Counted from the first letter of the stretch, positions 52,988-61,316 are shown. The stretch is 64,000 nucleotides of DNA from Meishania litoralis (GCF_042611095.1 NZ_JBHFPV010000002.1:744001-808000), one strand, 5' to 3'. The notes: generated by a model from the letters alone, not told the origin. Numbers and translations: made by a program.

Positions 52988-53440
52988 ATGGAAAATATAA
53001 CGCGACGTCGATTTGTAATACAAAGTTATAGACTGCTTGCTTTTATACCTTTTGCTGGAGTTCTAAGTTGTACTGAAGAATCTAAATTAAGTGCCGAAGA
53101 GTCTTTAAAAAGACTAATCTATATTGTTGGCCCCTGGACGCTTGAAGATCACCCGATAGCAGAAGATTTCACAAATCGATTCCTTGTAACAGAATTTGCA
53201 AAGGAATATCTACCAAAATCGGTTGATTTGATTCAAAGTCTTTCCAAGCAAATTGCTAAAGAATCAGCGGAAGTTAAAGAAATTGATCTTGGTAAGTTAC
53301 CCTTGGAAGAACAAGATTTGATAATGACATTATCAAAGCAACTATACAGTTTTGTAGAAGTAAGATTTTATGTTTCAAACGAGCCTCCATGGGGCGCATG
53401 TCAGGGAAATCCCAAGTGGCATACGAGAATTCCGAATTAA
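52988..53440 (+). CDS. Gluconate 2-dehydrogenase subunit 3-like, Tat-type lipoprotein (cassette 7)
   Basis: A 150-residue protein with a twin-arginine leader (NITRRRFVIQSYRLLAFIPF) and a Cys after AGVLS, suggesting Tat export and lipidation. The helical body and the ending FVEVRFYVSNEPPWGACQGN match the small subunit of gluconate 2-dehydrogenase complexes. It would carry the GMC subunit out by co-export, since the latter has no signal. The cassette ends just after: GTTGTAGCACATA (51341-51353) / TACGCGCTACAAC (53472-53484), 11/13. Confidence 0.8.
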   Translation: MENITRRRFVIQSYRLLAFIPFAGVLSCTEESKLSAEESLKRLIYIVGPWTLEDHPIAEDFTNRFLVTEFAKEYLPKSVDLIQSLSKQIAKESAEVKEIDLGKLPLEEQDLIMTLSKQLYSFVEVRFYVSNEPPWGACQGNPKWHTRIPN

Positions 53441-53533
53441 AATTTTGAATTGTTTACGATTAGTGGATTAATACGCGCTACAACACAAGCTATGATGTCA
53501 ATGCCTCTTAAACGTCGGCACGGCGCATAGCCA

Positions 53534-53670
53534 AACCGAATTGCCATATAACACTCACATGGGATCCTCGCCACCGACCGGCGTCAAACCAAAACGAATC
53601 GCCGAACGATAGTTGCGCGATTTCACTATATTTCGTTAAAATTTGCAGAACTGCGTTTGGCCCTTCGGTA
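53534..53670 (+). repeat. Cassette joint G (alternative left half + promoter half)
   Basis: The left half is the same as joint E over about 52 nt (53534-53585), the right half is the common block with TATATTTC at 53627-53634 and GCAGAACTGCGTTTGGCCCT. The boundary reads CTTCGGTAAAC in place of CGGTTG. Confidence 0.82.
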
Positions 53671-53683
53671 AACAATGGCAGAA

Positions 53684-54553
53684 ATGAAAAAACCATACAT
53701 ACTTTTACTACTTTTTTTTGTGGCCAAAATGGTTTTAGGCCAAGACGGAATTAAACCCATTATCGATGTTCATCTTCATGGATTCACACCTGAGACGTAC
53801 AAATTCATCGAAGGGTCGCCTCCAACCTTTGAAGATTTTAAAAATGAAATGCGCAAAGTGTTCGAAACCTATAACATTGTTTACGCAGTTAAAAGTGGCG
53901 GACAATATGATGAGGATATGGAAGCGAATATGCTCGAAGGTTACGAATCGAACAAATTACTGGACACAATAGAATTTAAAAGACTGATCAAGCAAGGAAA
54001 AATTCAAGTTTGGGGTGAGATACAGCCCATGTTCAATGGAATGACTCTTGCCGATGATGCTTATGCACCTTACCTAAAAATATGTGAGCAAGAAGGTATT
54101 CCGATTGCCTTGCACACTGGGCGTGGGCCAACAAATATACATCTTCGCTACCCTAACTATCGATTAGCTTTAGGTGACCCCTTATTGCTAGAGCCCGTTT
54201 TGATTAAATATCCTAAACTGAAAATATATCTGATGCATGCTGGCTTACCCTTTTATGAAAACACCCTTGCCCTAATGGATTCTTATCCACAAGTATTTGT
54301 GGATTTGGGATGGATATTGTATTCCTACCGCAAAATAACCCAGAGCCAAGCCGAGGACTTTTTGCGCAAGGTTAAAAAATATGATATGATTGACCGAGTA
54401 ATGTTTGGTTCAGATTGTATGTACTGGCCAGATGAGTTGGAAAACAGTATAAAAAAACTAGAGAGCTTTGATTTTTTGACCGAATTGGATAAAAGAAAGA
54501 TTTTTTACCAAAATGCGGTCATGTTCTTTCAATTGGACGTTAAAAAAAACTAA
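53684..54553 (+). CDS. Exported TIM-barrel amidohydrolase-2-like protein (cassette 8)
   Basis: A 289-residue protein starting at ATG 53684 (MKKPYILLLLFFVAKMVLGQ, signal peptide); ATG 53675 is a 3-residue-longer alternative. IIDVHLHGFTPE is the HxH motif, PIALHTGRGP and IYLMHAGLPF give His ligands, and MFGSDCMYW the catalytic Asp, the order of amidohydrolase_2 (decarboxylase/lactonase-like) proteins. Cassette ends are proposed at GTAAACAATGGCAG (53668-53681) and GTGCCATTGGCTAC (54677-54690), 11/14. Confidence 0.87.
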   Translation: MKKPYILLLLFFVAKMVLGQDGIKPIIDVHLHGFTPETYKFIEGSPPTFEDFKNEMRKVFETYNIVYAVKSGGQYDEDMEANMLEGYESNKLLDTIEFKRLIKQGKIQVWGEIQPMFNGMTLADDAYAPYLKICEQEGIPIALHTGRGPTNIHLRYPNYRLALGDPLLLEPVLIKYPKLKIYLMHAGLPFYENTLALMDSYPQVFVDLGWILYSYRKITQSQAEDFLRKVKKYDMIDRVMFGSDCMYWPDELENSIKKLESFDFLTELDKRKIFYQNAVMFFQLDVKKN

Positions 54554-54778
54554 CGCAATTCAAGCGGTATATGATTTAATCGCGGGTGGAAATTCAACAA
54601 GTGAATTTCCTGCAATCAAATATCTTTAGTCCCAGGAGGACATTTTCCGTCGAAAAGCCCGCAGTCAATCATACACGTGCCATTGGCTACAATTTTGAGA
54701 AAGAAATACTTATAATCAATAAACTAAAGGTATTAAATAATGTATGAAACATTTAATGCCATAATAGCACTAACAATG

Positions 54779-54821
54779 TTGGTGTCCGTTGATATTAAAT
54801 CTTGATCTGAATGGACACCAA
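54779..54821. repeat. 9-bp inverted repeat with 25-nt loop
   Basis: TTGGTGTCC (54779-54787) and GGACACCAA (54813-54821) are perfect complements just before the CPBP fragment. No T-run follows on either strand, so terminator function is doubtful; it may mark the right edge of the accessory region. Confidence 0.4.
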
Positions 54822-54837
54822 AAAATTTAGATGATAA

Positions 54838-55185
54838 GATTTTTATGAAGAAATTGTATTTCATGGATTCATCTTTTCCCGACTTGAAAAAATGGTCCCG
54901 GGTAGATATGCAACGACTATTGCCTTTATTGGAACGGCCATTATTTTTGGCGCATATCACTATCGATTAGGCGGGGCCGGACTTTTAAATGCATTGATCG
55001 TAGGTGCAGTATATCTTGGGCTATTCTTATTTAATAAAAGAAATTTATGGTATCCTATATTCGGCCATGGCGTATATAATACAATTGTAATAACCCTAAT
55101 TTACCATGTATATATCTTAGTACAACCTGTAAACGGCATTAAAATGACCGTTCGTGCGCAACCGGGTCATAATACATTCAGATGA
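54838..55185 (+). pseudogene. N-terminally truncated CPBP intramembrane protease
   Basis: The frame from 54838 reads DFYEEIVFHGFIFSRLEKM, then IIFGAYHYRLGG and IFGHGVYNTIVITLIY. These are CPBP motifs 1 (EExxxR, here with His for Arg), 2 and 3 in order. Stops TGA and TAA immediately precede the fragment, so the N-terminal membrane helices are lost. ATG 54892 could start a shorter peptide without motif 1. A complete CPBP gene is at 59687. Confidence 0.72.
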
Positions 55186-55569
55186 ATTTCACTTTGATTA
55201 TGCATTTTATGTAAAGAAGGTACCCGATTCCATCTCAAAAGACAGATATAAAAGTCATAATGATATATGCTCAAATCATAAAATATTCGACCCAACGTAG
55301 CATTAGGTGTTTTGACCATTTAAAAAATGAAGGATAACTTTATGCCGTGATCTTTAATCACCCAAAATTGTGAAAGCAAAATTGAGTTTGGACGTATTAT
55401 CAACATTGGAATGTTCCAAGAATTGATCGACTATAATAAACGCTGTAAGTAATAGAGGTGATAATTCAACTTGACATCGGCGCAAATTTCCAAATCCGTG
55501 CCATCCCCGCACCACCATTAAGTATTTATCATATCTTCGTGGGCAAGACTCAACTGCCTTGGCCTTAAG
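55186..55569. other. 384-nt region without a gene
   Basis: I see no coding frame of quality. The right end contains TATCTTCG at about 55533-55540, a -7-like box for the Crp/Fnr gene. The rest is AT-rich and unassigned. Confidence 0.45.
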
Positions 55570-55584
55570 TTGCAACCCATTATT

Positions 55585-56166
55585 ATGGATCTCGACAAAA
55601 TTTTATTTGAAGTAGAAAAGGCATATGCCCCATTGTCGATCGATGCCCAACAAGAGTTCGCTGCCGCATCTAAAATCAGTAACTTCAAAAAAGGTGAGAT
55701 CGTTGTTCGTGAGGGGCAATATTCCAAAAAAGCGTATTTAATCGTAAAAGGGTGTGCCAGGGCCTATTATCTAAAAGACGGTAAGGATATTTCTGATTGG
55801 TTTACGTTTGAAAATCAGTTCATGGCCTCCATAATAAGTTTTTTCAGCGATGAACCGAGTCCGCACTATATTGAATTTATCGACGATTCAACAGTTTTGG
55901 AGTTCTCAAAAAGTACGGTTGACGAACTCTGTGAGAAGCATCATGATTTTGAACGCTTTATCAGTAAAGTAGTGACCGAAACCATGTTGGGACTTTGCGA
56001 ACGGTTACATACCATTCAATTTGCAAAGGCCGATGAGCGATATGGTCATTTAATAGGCATTTACCCAGATATTGCCCAAAGAATTCCGTTAACCCACATT
56101 GCTTCCTATTTAGGCATTACTTTAGAGACTTTGAGCAGAATAAGAAATCGCAAAATGCGAATTTGA
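55585..56166 (+). CDS. Crp/Fnr-family regulator
   Basis: A 193-residue regulator; I choose ATG 55585 (MDLDKILFEVEKAYAPL) over the TTG at 55570. The N-terminal cyclic-nucleotide-like sensor domain shows FKKGEIVVREGQYSKKAYLIVKG and FENQFMASIISFF. The C-terminal HTH is short, with LTHIASYLGITLETLSRIRN as the recognition helix region. There are no N-terminal Cys for an Fe-S cluster, so it is not a classic oxygen-sensing Fnr. A perfect TTTGAT-TTAT-ATCAAA palindrome overlaps its stop codon. Confidence 0.9.
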   Translation: MDLDKILFEVEKAYAPLSIDAQQEFAAASKISNFKKGEIVVREGQYSKKAYLIVKGCARAYYLKDGKDISDWFTFENQFMASIISFFSDEPSPHYIEFIDDSTVLEFSKSTVDELCEKHHDFERFISKVVTETMLGLCERLHTIQFAKADERYGHLIGIYPDIAQRIPLTHIASYLGITLETLSRIRNRKMRI

Positions 56167-56178
56167 TTTATATCAAAT
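56161..56178 (+). promoter_or_regulatory. Fnr/Crp-type operator
   Basis: ATTTGAT (56161-56167), TTAT, ATCAAAT (56172-56178) is a perfect palindrome containing the TTGATnnnnATCAA Fnr consensus. With a -7 box GAACTTTG at 56199-56206 the start site would be near 56213, placing the box centre near -43, close to a class II activator position. Confidence 0.65.
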
Positions 56179-56222
56179 GACAAGACTTCCATTTCAATGA
56201 ACTTTGTAAAAAAATCAAAACA

Positions 56223-56528
56223 ATGGAAGACAATAACAAATTGCCAACATCTATTTGGGGAAAATGGTGGTCGCCGATCAGAAAATGGTTTTATCCCTCT
56301 TGGCTTATATACGAAACATCTTATCGTTTTTACGACTATGCGGTAGCGGTGCACTTGTACCTCAAAAATATCGGCAATGAATATTTGGCACTGGTAAGCG
56401 GCATGGCCACCTTTATGGTTTGCACTGCCTTCTTGACCGTAAGCACTTCTTTTCTTTTATTCAAATTCTTTAGCGTCGAAAATTTGACGGGTACTCGTTT
56501 CGAGGAAAGGATGAAACCCTTATTTTAA
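56223..56528 (+). CDS. Uncharacterised small membrane protein
   Basis: A 101-residue protein with Trp/Tyr-rich N-terminus (SIWGKWWSPIRKWFYPSWLIY) and one or two membrane segments (LVSGMATFMVCTAFLTVST). I do not recognise the family. It is the first gene after the Fnr-type box and is followed 22 nt later by a flavodoxin-fold oxidoreductase, probably in one unit. Confidence 0.6.
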   Translation: MEDNNKLPTSIWGKWWSPIRKWFYPSWLIYETSYRFYDYAVAVHLYLKNIGNEYLALVSGMATFMVCTAFLTVSTSFLLFKFFSVENLTGTRFEERMKPLF

Positions 56529-56550
56529 TAGAACATTCAAAAAAAAAAAA

Positions 56551-57129
56551 ATGGAAAGAATACTTATTATAAACGGTCATCCAGATCCTGAAAGCTTCAA
56601 TTTCGGACTTTCAGAGGCTTATAAAAAGGGCGCCCTGGCTTCTAAAGCCGAGGTAAAAGAGATAAACATCAGGGATTTGGATTTCAACCCAAATCTTGAA
56701 TTTGGATATCGCAAACGAATGGAATTGGAACCTGACCTGCTTGAGGCCCAAGAAAAACTAAAGTGGGCTACCCATTTGGTCTGGGTCTATCCCGTTTGGT
56801 GGAGCGCCCTGCCGGCAATGACCAAAGGATTTATAGACCGGATCTTGCTACCGGGTTTCGCTTTTAAAAAGAAGCATAATTCTTTGTGGTGGGAAAGGCG
56901 TTTAAAAGGAAAAACGGCCCGGATTATTTGTACTTTGGATCAACCCCCGTGGTATTACCGGTGGATCAATAGAAGCCCAAGCCACTACGCCATGAAAAAG
57001 GGAACATTGAATTTTATCGGAATAAAAAAGGTTAGGATCACGACCATTGGACCTATACGGCTATCAACAGAATCGTTCAGAACAAAGTGGTTGAAAAAAG
57101 TGGAAAGACTTGGGGCGTTGAACAAATAA
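56551..57129 (+). CDS. Flavodoxin-fold NAD(P)H oxidoreductase
   Basis: A 192-residue protein: RILIINGHPDPESFNFGL (FMN/FAD phosphate loop), HLVWVYPVWWSALPAMTKGF (aromatic loop typical of MdaB/KefF/NQO-like quinone reductases), DRILLPGFAFKK. It should reduce quinones or nitro compounds with two electrons. Its place downstream of the Crp/Fnr box suggests redox-linked regulation by the neighbouring regulator. Confidence 0.87.
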   Translation: MERILIINGHPDPESFNFGLSEAYKKGALASKAEVKEINIRDLDFNPNLEFGYRKRMELEPDLLEAQEKLKWATHLVWVYPVWWSALPAMTKGFIDRILLPGFAFKKKHNSLWWERRLKGKTARIICTLDQPPWYYRWINRSPSHYAMKKGTLNFIGIKKVRITTIGPIRLSTESFRTKWLKKVERLGALNK

Positions 57130-57182
57130 TAACCGGCCACACTTGGGAGCAATGATCATTAAGTGTTGAGAAATTGACCACT

Positions 57183-57268
57183 ATGAAACTGAAGGAAAAG
57201 AATTCACTACTTTTTGCATTGCTGCATTGATACTAACAGGTTGCGAAGCTTTCGATTACCGACAATAG
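57183..57268 (+). pseudogene. Relic of a lipoprotein gene start
   Basis: ATG 57183 reads MKLKEKNSLLFALLH and stops. A shifted frame gives ALILTGCEAFDYRQ, with a lipobox LTGC. Joining the two with a single-base shift yields a normal lipoprotein signal, but nothing follows. A short decayed fragment is likely. Confidence 0.4.
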
Positions 57269-57376
57269 CTATAATTCATGGCTACTTTTTATTAAATTGA
57301 TACGCTAAACGAAAAATCGGCTGAAAATAGGCGAATAGTCCCTCGGGTCTTAGGTTTTTAGCCATAAAATAATACG

Positions 57377-57838
57377 ATGGCATTCTATCAATTCAAGCGA
57401 GCCCAGCACTTTGACCAACCTATCTCCGATCTATGGCATTTTATTTCGAAGCCCGTAAACCTCAAAAAAATAACCCCCGATTACATGGGCTTTGATATTG
57501 TGCCCGACGATAACCCCGATGAAATGTACGAAGGTATGATCATAGGCTATAAAGTATCGCCGCTATGGGGTATCAAGACGACTTGGGTTACCGAAATAAC
57601 CCATGTACGCCATCAAAGCTATTTCGTAGACGAACAACGCGTTGGCCCCTATAAATTATGGCATCATCAGCATTTTTTGGAAGAAAGTGACGGGGGCACC
57701 CTAATGCGGGATATTGTAAGCTATCAGCCTCCGTTCGGTATTTTGGGTAAAATCGCCAACAGCATTATCATTGAACCCAAACTAAAAGAGATTTTTGATT
57801 ATCGCCAGCAAGCCCTCAACCGGATATTTGAAAAATAA
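57377..57838 (+). CDS. SRPBCC-family protein
   Basis: A 153-residue START/SRPBCC protein: FKRAQHFDQPISDLWHFISK, LKKITPDYMGFDIV, SPLWGIKTTWVTEITHV, FVDEQRVGPYKLWHHQHFLE, GTLMRDIVSYQPPFG. This resembles ligand-binding SRPBCC proteins (CDP-paratose epimerase-associated type) with no known reaction. It is separated from the neighbours by more than 80 nt. Confidence 0.86.
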   Translation: MAFYQFKRAQHFDQPISDLWHFISKPVNLKKITPDYMGFDIVPDDNPDEMYEGMIIGYKVSPLWGIKTTWVTEITHVRHQSYFVDEQRVGPYKLWHHQHFLEESDGGTLMRDIVSYQPPFGILGKIANSIIIEPKLKEIFDYRQQALNRIFEK

Positions 57839-57926
57839 AGGCATCATACACCGCAATTGAATTCGTAGTACCCTTGGGGCACCTTATTTAATATGCTTAC
57901 TTTTAGTAAACTTCTAATTTGGAACC

Positions 57927-58313
57927 ATGAAAAAACAAGCAAACATTCTCTTTACGGTTATAGTGCTGATCGGTTTTCAAAACGTATTCGGTCAAAACAA
58001 TCAAGCAGAAATACCCAAATCGGCTAATATGTTGCAGGCGGTGGCCAATTCGGAATATGATCTGATCATTCGAATAAACAGGGATATGAACGACGAAGAA
58101 ATCGAGTCCCGAATCAATGTTCTGCACGGTTTTGACGGCGACATAAGGATTGATTTTTCACGGGACGAATCAGGAAATATCAAATCGCTTTCAGGTTCAG
58201 GAGGCAAATCCAGCGGCTCGTGTATGTCAGATGACTTTGGTTTTCTGATAATCGGTTTAAAAGACGGCAAATGGAAAAGCTGTATGATCGGTGACAAAAA
58301 GGATATTCGCTGA
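57927..58313 (+). CDS. Uncharacterised exported protein
   Basis: A 128-residue protein with a signal peptide (FTVIVLIGFQNVFGQ). The mature part (DLIIRINRDMNDEEIESRIN ... DIRIDFSRDESGNIKSLSG) resembles short exported proteins seen beside M56 peptidase genes, but no such gene is present and no domain can be named. TACTTTTA at 57898-57905 is a possible -7 box. Confidence 0.62.
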   Translation: MKKQANILFTVIVLIGFQNVFGQNNQAEIPKSANMLQAVANSEYDLIIRINRDMNDEEIESRINVLHGFDGDIRIDFSRDESGNIKSLSGSGGKSSGSCMSDDFGFLIIGLKDGKWKSCMIGDKKDIR

Positions 58314-58493
58314 ATATTTCAACAATATCTTTTCAAAAAAAAGCCGCAACCCACGGTGGTAGGTGTCCTTGTGATTTTTTTGTTTTTACGTTTGGGGCAA
58401 TCCTCTGTTTTAGCAGCGAACAGTTTTAACATGGGCTAAGTCGCTTATTTTTTTCGTTATTCCATTTTGGCAATACTGTCTTAAATTTAAAGA

Positions 58494-59606
58494 ATGGATC
58501 TTAGCATCATTTCCTACCTTTCATTCTTAGCCGCCTTTCAACTTTTATTTGTAGGCATCTTTTTGATTACACATAAAAAAGGAAATCGACGTAACAACAT
58601 CTTGTTTGCCTCAATATTTATATTGATCGCATGGAATATGGGTGTTCTTACCTTACAAATAAACGGGGTCGTATTCAATTGGAAATTTTTACCACATATC
58701 GATGACGGTTTTTTTCTGCTCTATGGTCCTCTATTTTATCTATATGCCCTAGGAATCATCTACCAAGACCATAAATTGACCCGAAGACACCTATTGCATC
58801 TGGGGCCCTATATATTGCTAACGATTTTACTTCTTATGTTCAGAAATCAAAAACCTAGTACTGCACAAGAAATCATGACAAACGATTTGCCCTGGCAGTA
58901 CTATTTGATCAGTGCCTTGATGTATATTCATTTTTTTGCCTATCTGGCAATGACCCATAAAATTTTGTCAAAATATGCCAAGGTAATCAAGAACAAATAC
59001 TCCCAAATAGATCAAATCAATCTTGGTTGGTTGAGTTTTGCGCTCAAGACTTTTATATTTATGGGCCTTGCGTCTTTGATTCAAAATTTCATTGGGTTGG
59101 CCGAAAACAGATATGTATATATTTTGGCCCTTATCTTCCTACTCATATTCATCTTTTACTTTGTTATCAGGGTCATTCTCAAGGCCTTGGAACAACCGGA
59201 AATTTTTGCGGGCATAAGCCGAACCGAATCGGTCAAATATTTAGGATCCAATTTAACATCGAAAGCAATCGAAAAATATAAGCAGCGACTATTGGGTTTC
59301 ATGGAGACCGAAAAGCCTTTTTTAAATCCTGAATTAAACATCGGGGAGCTGGCCGAACAACTATCTGTTCCCACCAAGCAACTTTCTCAGGTAATCAATC
59401 AATCGTTCAACAAAAGCTTTTTCGACTTTATCAATACTTATAGAGTTCAAGAGGTTCAAAAAATCCTTAAAGAAGCCAAAAATGACAAGCTAACGGTTCT
59501 CGAGGCCATGTACCAAGCGGGATTTAATTCTAAATCTTCTTTTAATACCGCCTTCAAAAAAGAAACGGGACAGACCCCGACAGAATATCGGAGATCCATG
59601 CTGTAA
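58494..59606 (+). CDS. Membrane-bound AraC-family regulator
   Basis: A 370-residue protein. About seven hydrophobic segments cover residues 5-235 (for example FLAAFQLLFVGIFLI, YLYALGIIYQD, LILLIFIFYFVIRVI). The C-terminal AraC domain (about 265-370) has ELAEQLSVPTKQLSQVIN (first HTH) and VLEAMYQAGFNSKSSFNTAFK plus ETGQTPTEYRRS (second HTH). This 7TM-plus-AraC design is common in Flavobacteriia and probably couples a membrane signal to transcription. Its target is unclear; the CPBP gene follows after 80 nt. Confidence 0.9.
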   Translation: MDLSIISYLSFLAAFQLLFVGIFLITHKKGNRRNNILFASIFILIAWNMGVLTLQINGVVFNWKFLPHIDDGFFLLYGPLFYLYALGIIYQDHKLTRRHLLHLGPYILLTILLLMFRNQKPSTAQEIMTNDLPWQYYLISALMYIHFFAYLAMTHKILSKYAKVIKNKYSQIDQINLGWLSFALKTFIFMGLASLIQNFIGLAENRYVYILALIFLLIFIFYFVIRVILKALEQPEIFAGISRTESVKYLGSNLTSKAIEKYKQRLLGFMETEKPFLNPELNIGELAEQLSVPTKQLSQVINQSFNKSFFDFINTYRVQEVQKILKEAKNDKLTVLEAMYQAGFNSKSSFNTAFKKETGQTPTEYRRSML

Positions 59607-59609
59607 ATG

Positions 59610-59633
59610 CGACCGACATCCTGAAGTCGGTCG
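59610..59633 (+). terminator. Hairpin after the AraC gene
   Basis: CGACCGAC (59610-59617) and GTCGGTCG (59626-59633): perfect 8-bp stem 3 nt after the stop. The following ATTTGAATC is only weakly T-rich, so termination may be partial. Confidence 0.55.
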
Positions 59634-59686
59634 ATTTGAATCAAAATTATCGAGATACTTGTTGTAGCATTTAAAAAACCAATGGT

Positions 59687-60547
59687 ATGCAACAAGAAAC
59701 AAGATCACATTACCCATCAAATGCGTTTGGACGATTTTGGATGTCGGTTCCCTTGGTCATCCGATCGGCCCTAATAGGTTTTGGCATCACTACTTTTGGT
59801 GTTTCAATTTGGGGACTTTTTGTTGAAAAAGTTCCACAGGGCTTGTCCTTTGTGCCCATGGGCGCGTTTCTTGTTTTTTATTGGATGTATTTCAGGGGCC
59901 GATGGAACCCTTCGAACACAAAAGCATTCCGTCGCGCATGTACGAGGCGTACCCAGCTAAACAGTCGAACATGGTCTTGGGGGCTAATCGGTGCTTTGTC
60001 ATTTTTTATATTCTGGCACTCCTTTCTTGTATCAACTTTTCGCATTGTTGAGTTTCGGCCAGCGACATTTAAAATATTTGGGCATCTCAACGATTCGTCT
60101 TTTGAGAATTGGTCATTGATAATCATGGCGTCAATTGTTGCCGGAATATGCGAAGAAATCGGTTACAGGGGATATATGCAGGTACCCCTGGAGCGAAGAT
60201 ACGGTCCCGTTGTGGCCATTTCAATAACTTCGGTAGTTTTTGTGCTTATACACCTGCATCAAGCCTGGGCAAGTGGCCCAATTTTGGTCTTGCTCTTTGT
60301 AATTTCGTTTATGGGGGGCTATTTGGCTTTTGCTTCGAAATCACTTCTACCCAGTATCATAGGTCATGTCGCGTTGGACATTGTCAATTTTTCGTATTGG
60401 TGGTCAGATGTTCTCGGCACCTTTGAACGTAAGCCAATAAGCCTTACAGGTGTAGACGCTCACTTCATATGGTCCATTATCGCCCTTGTTCTGTCAACCG
60501 GTTTATTTGTTCTTTCCGTCAAAAAATTACTCCTTAGTAAGACTTGA
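59687..60547 (+). CDS. CPBP-family intramembrane protease
   Basis: A 286-residue membrane protein with several spans and the three motifs in order: CEEIGYRGYMQVPLERRYG (EExxxR, about 160), VVFVLIHLHQAW (His, about 190) and IIGHVALDIVN (HxxxD-like, about 232). CPBP proteases (Rce1/Abi type) cleave within membranes and include bacteriocin-immunity proteins. It shares its motifs with the broken fragment at 54838-55185. Confidence 0.88.
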   Translation: MQQETRSHYPSNAFGRFWMSVPLVIRSALIGFGITTFGVSIWGLFVEKVPQGLSFVPMGAFLVFYWMYFRGRWNPSNTKAFRRACTRRTQLNSRTWSWGLIGALSFFIFWHSFLVSTFRIVEFRPATFKIFGHLNDSSFENWSLIIMASIVAGICEEIGYRGYMQVPLERRYGPVVAISITSVVFVLIHLHQAWASGPILVLLFVISFMGGYLAFASKSLLPSIIGHVALDIVNFSYWWSDVLGTFERKPISLTGVDAHFIWSIIALVLSTGLFVLSVKKLLLSKT

Positions 60548-60686
60548 GTTCAATGTATCTTGCAATTGGCAGTCAATTTTTGGGCTTTGGGCCACTCCAC
60601 TAACCTGCCTCACGGCATTAATCAAATAGCATATACAACCAAACTACATTTGGCTTTTAATGGGGCATGCCAAATATCAATGAAAA

Positions 60687-61316
60687 TCAACCGAAAAATT
60701 GGCCCAGTGCCGATGGTTGCTGCAACAACCAACCCGTTAGACTGTTCCGTGGTTTGTTCGATGCCATGACGCAATGCGGTACTTCCGCACTCTTGAACAT
60801 CACACATCTAGCGGCTATGGGTTCGACCAAGAACGATGTGTCGTCTTTCAAGAAAATACCCAGCTCGCCCCCATCGCCTTTTTGCCAATCTTCGTTCAAA
60901 TACATGACCATACTGATCGTACGGTTGTTTCTCGTATTGAACTGATCCAGATGTTTGTCGTAGTGGCCACCTTGAGGGTAATGGGCCAAATGGAATTCAT
61001 ACCCCGCCAATCCTAGAAAACAATAGCGATTGAATATGAACATCGTCTCGTCGATCAAGCGCCAGAATCCGTCCAAGGCCGAATCTCTTTGTCTGTCTAG
61101 CCAAAAAGTATAGTCCCCGCGTATGTCGCCACGTACAATGTTGTCGCCCAACGCTCCGATACCGGCCTTGGTAAACCCATCAAAATGTGATTGAAAAAAT
61201 TCTCGTATGGTCTTTAATAGATGTCCTTCTAAAAAGTTATCGACGACAACGTAATCGTTTGAAGAAAGCTCATCCATCCAGAAAAGCCAATCCTCCAACC
61301 TATGGTAGTTTTCCAA
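60687..61316 (-). CDS. 2OG-Fe(II) oxygenase (prolyl-4-hydroxylase-like)
   Basis: A 209-residue oxygenase. HLAHYPQGGHYDKHLDQF contains the HxD iron ligands (H-L-D), VPHCVMAS the distal His, and PRNSLTGWLLQ the Arg that binds 2-oxoglutarate. The double-stranded beta-helix order is complete. Bacterial members hydroxylate prolyl or other residues; the target is unknown. It is convergent with the CPBP gene. Confidence 0.9.
   Translation of the reverse strand: MENYHRLEDWLFWMDELSSNDYVVVDNFLEGHLLKTIREFFQSHFDGFTKAGIGALGDNIVRGDIRGDYTFWLDRQRDSALDGFWRLIDETMFIFNRYCFLGLAGYEFHLAHYPQGGHYDKHLDQFNTRNNRTISMVMYLNEDWQKGDGGELGIFLKDDTSFLVEPIAARCVMFKSAEVPHCVMASNKPRNSLTGWLLQQPSALGQFFG

Noticed and set aside
38851..53670. 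CRISPR array or tandem repeat array
   Set aside because: Repeats are 90-190 bp, spaced by kilobases of genes and hairpin-rich; nothing like 25-40 bp repeats with short spacers.
38200..54700. Classical class 1-type integron
   Set aside because: No intI gene in the window, and the boundary cores (GTTGTAG, GTTGTGC, GTTGGCA, GTTGGTG) do not fit GTTRRRY strictly.
54779..54821. Rho-independent terminator
   Set aside because: The 9-bp stem has a 25-nt loop and no T-run on either strand.
55570..55584. TTG start of the Crp/Fnr gene
   Set aside because: ATG 55585 gives the family-typical N-terminus and lies just downstream.
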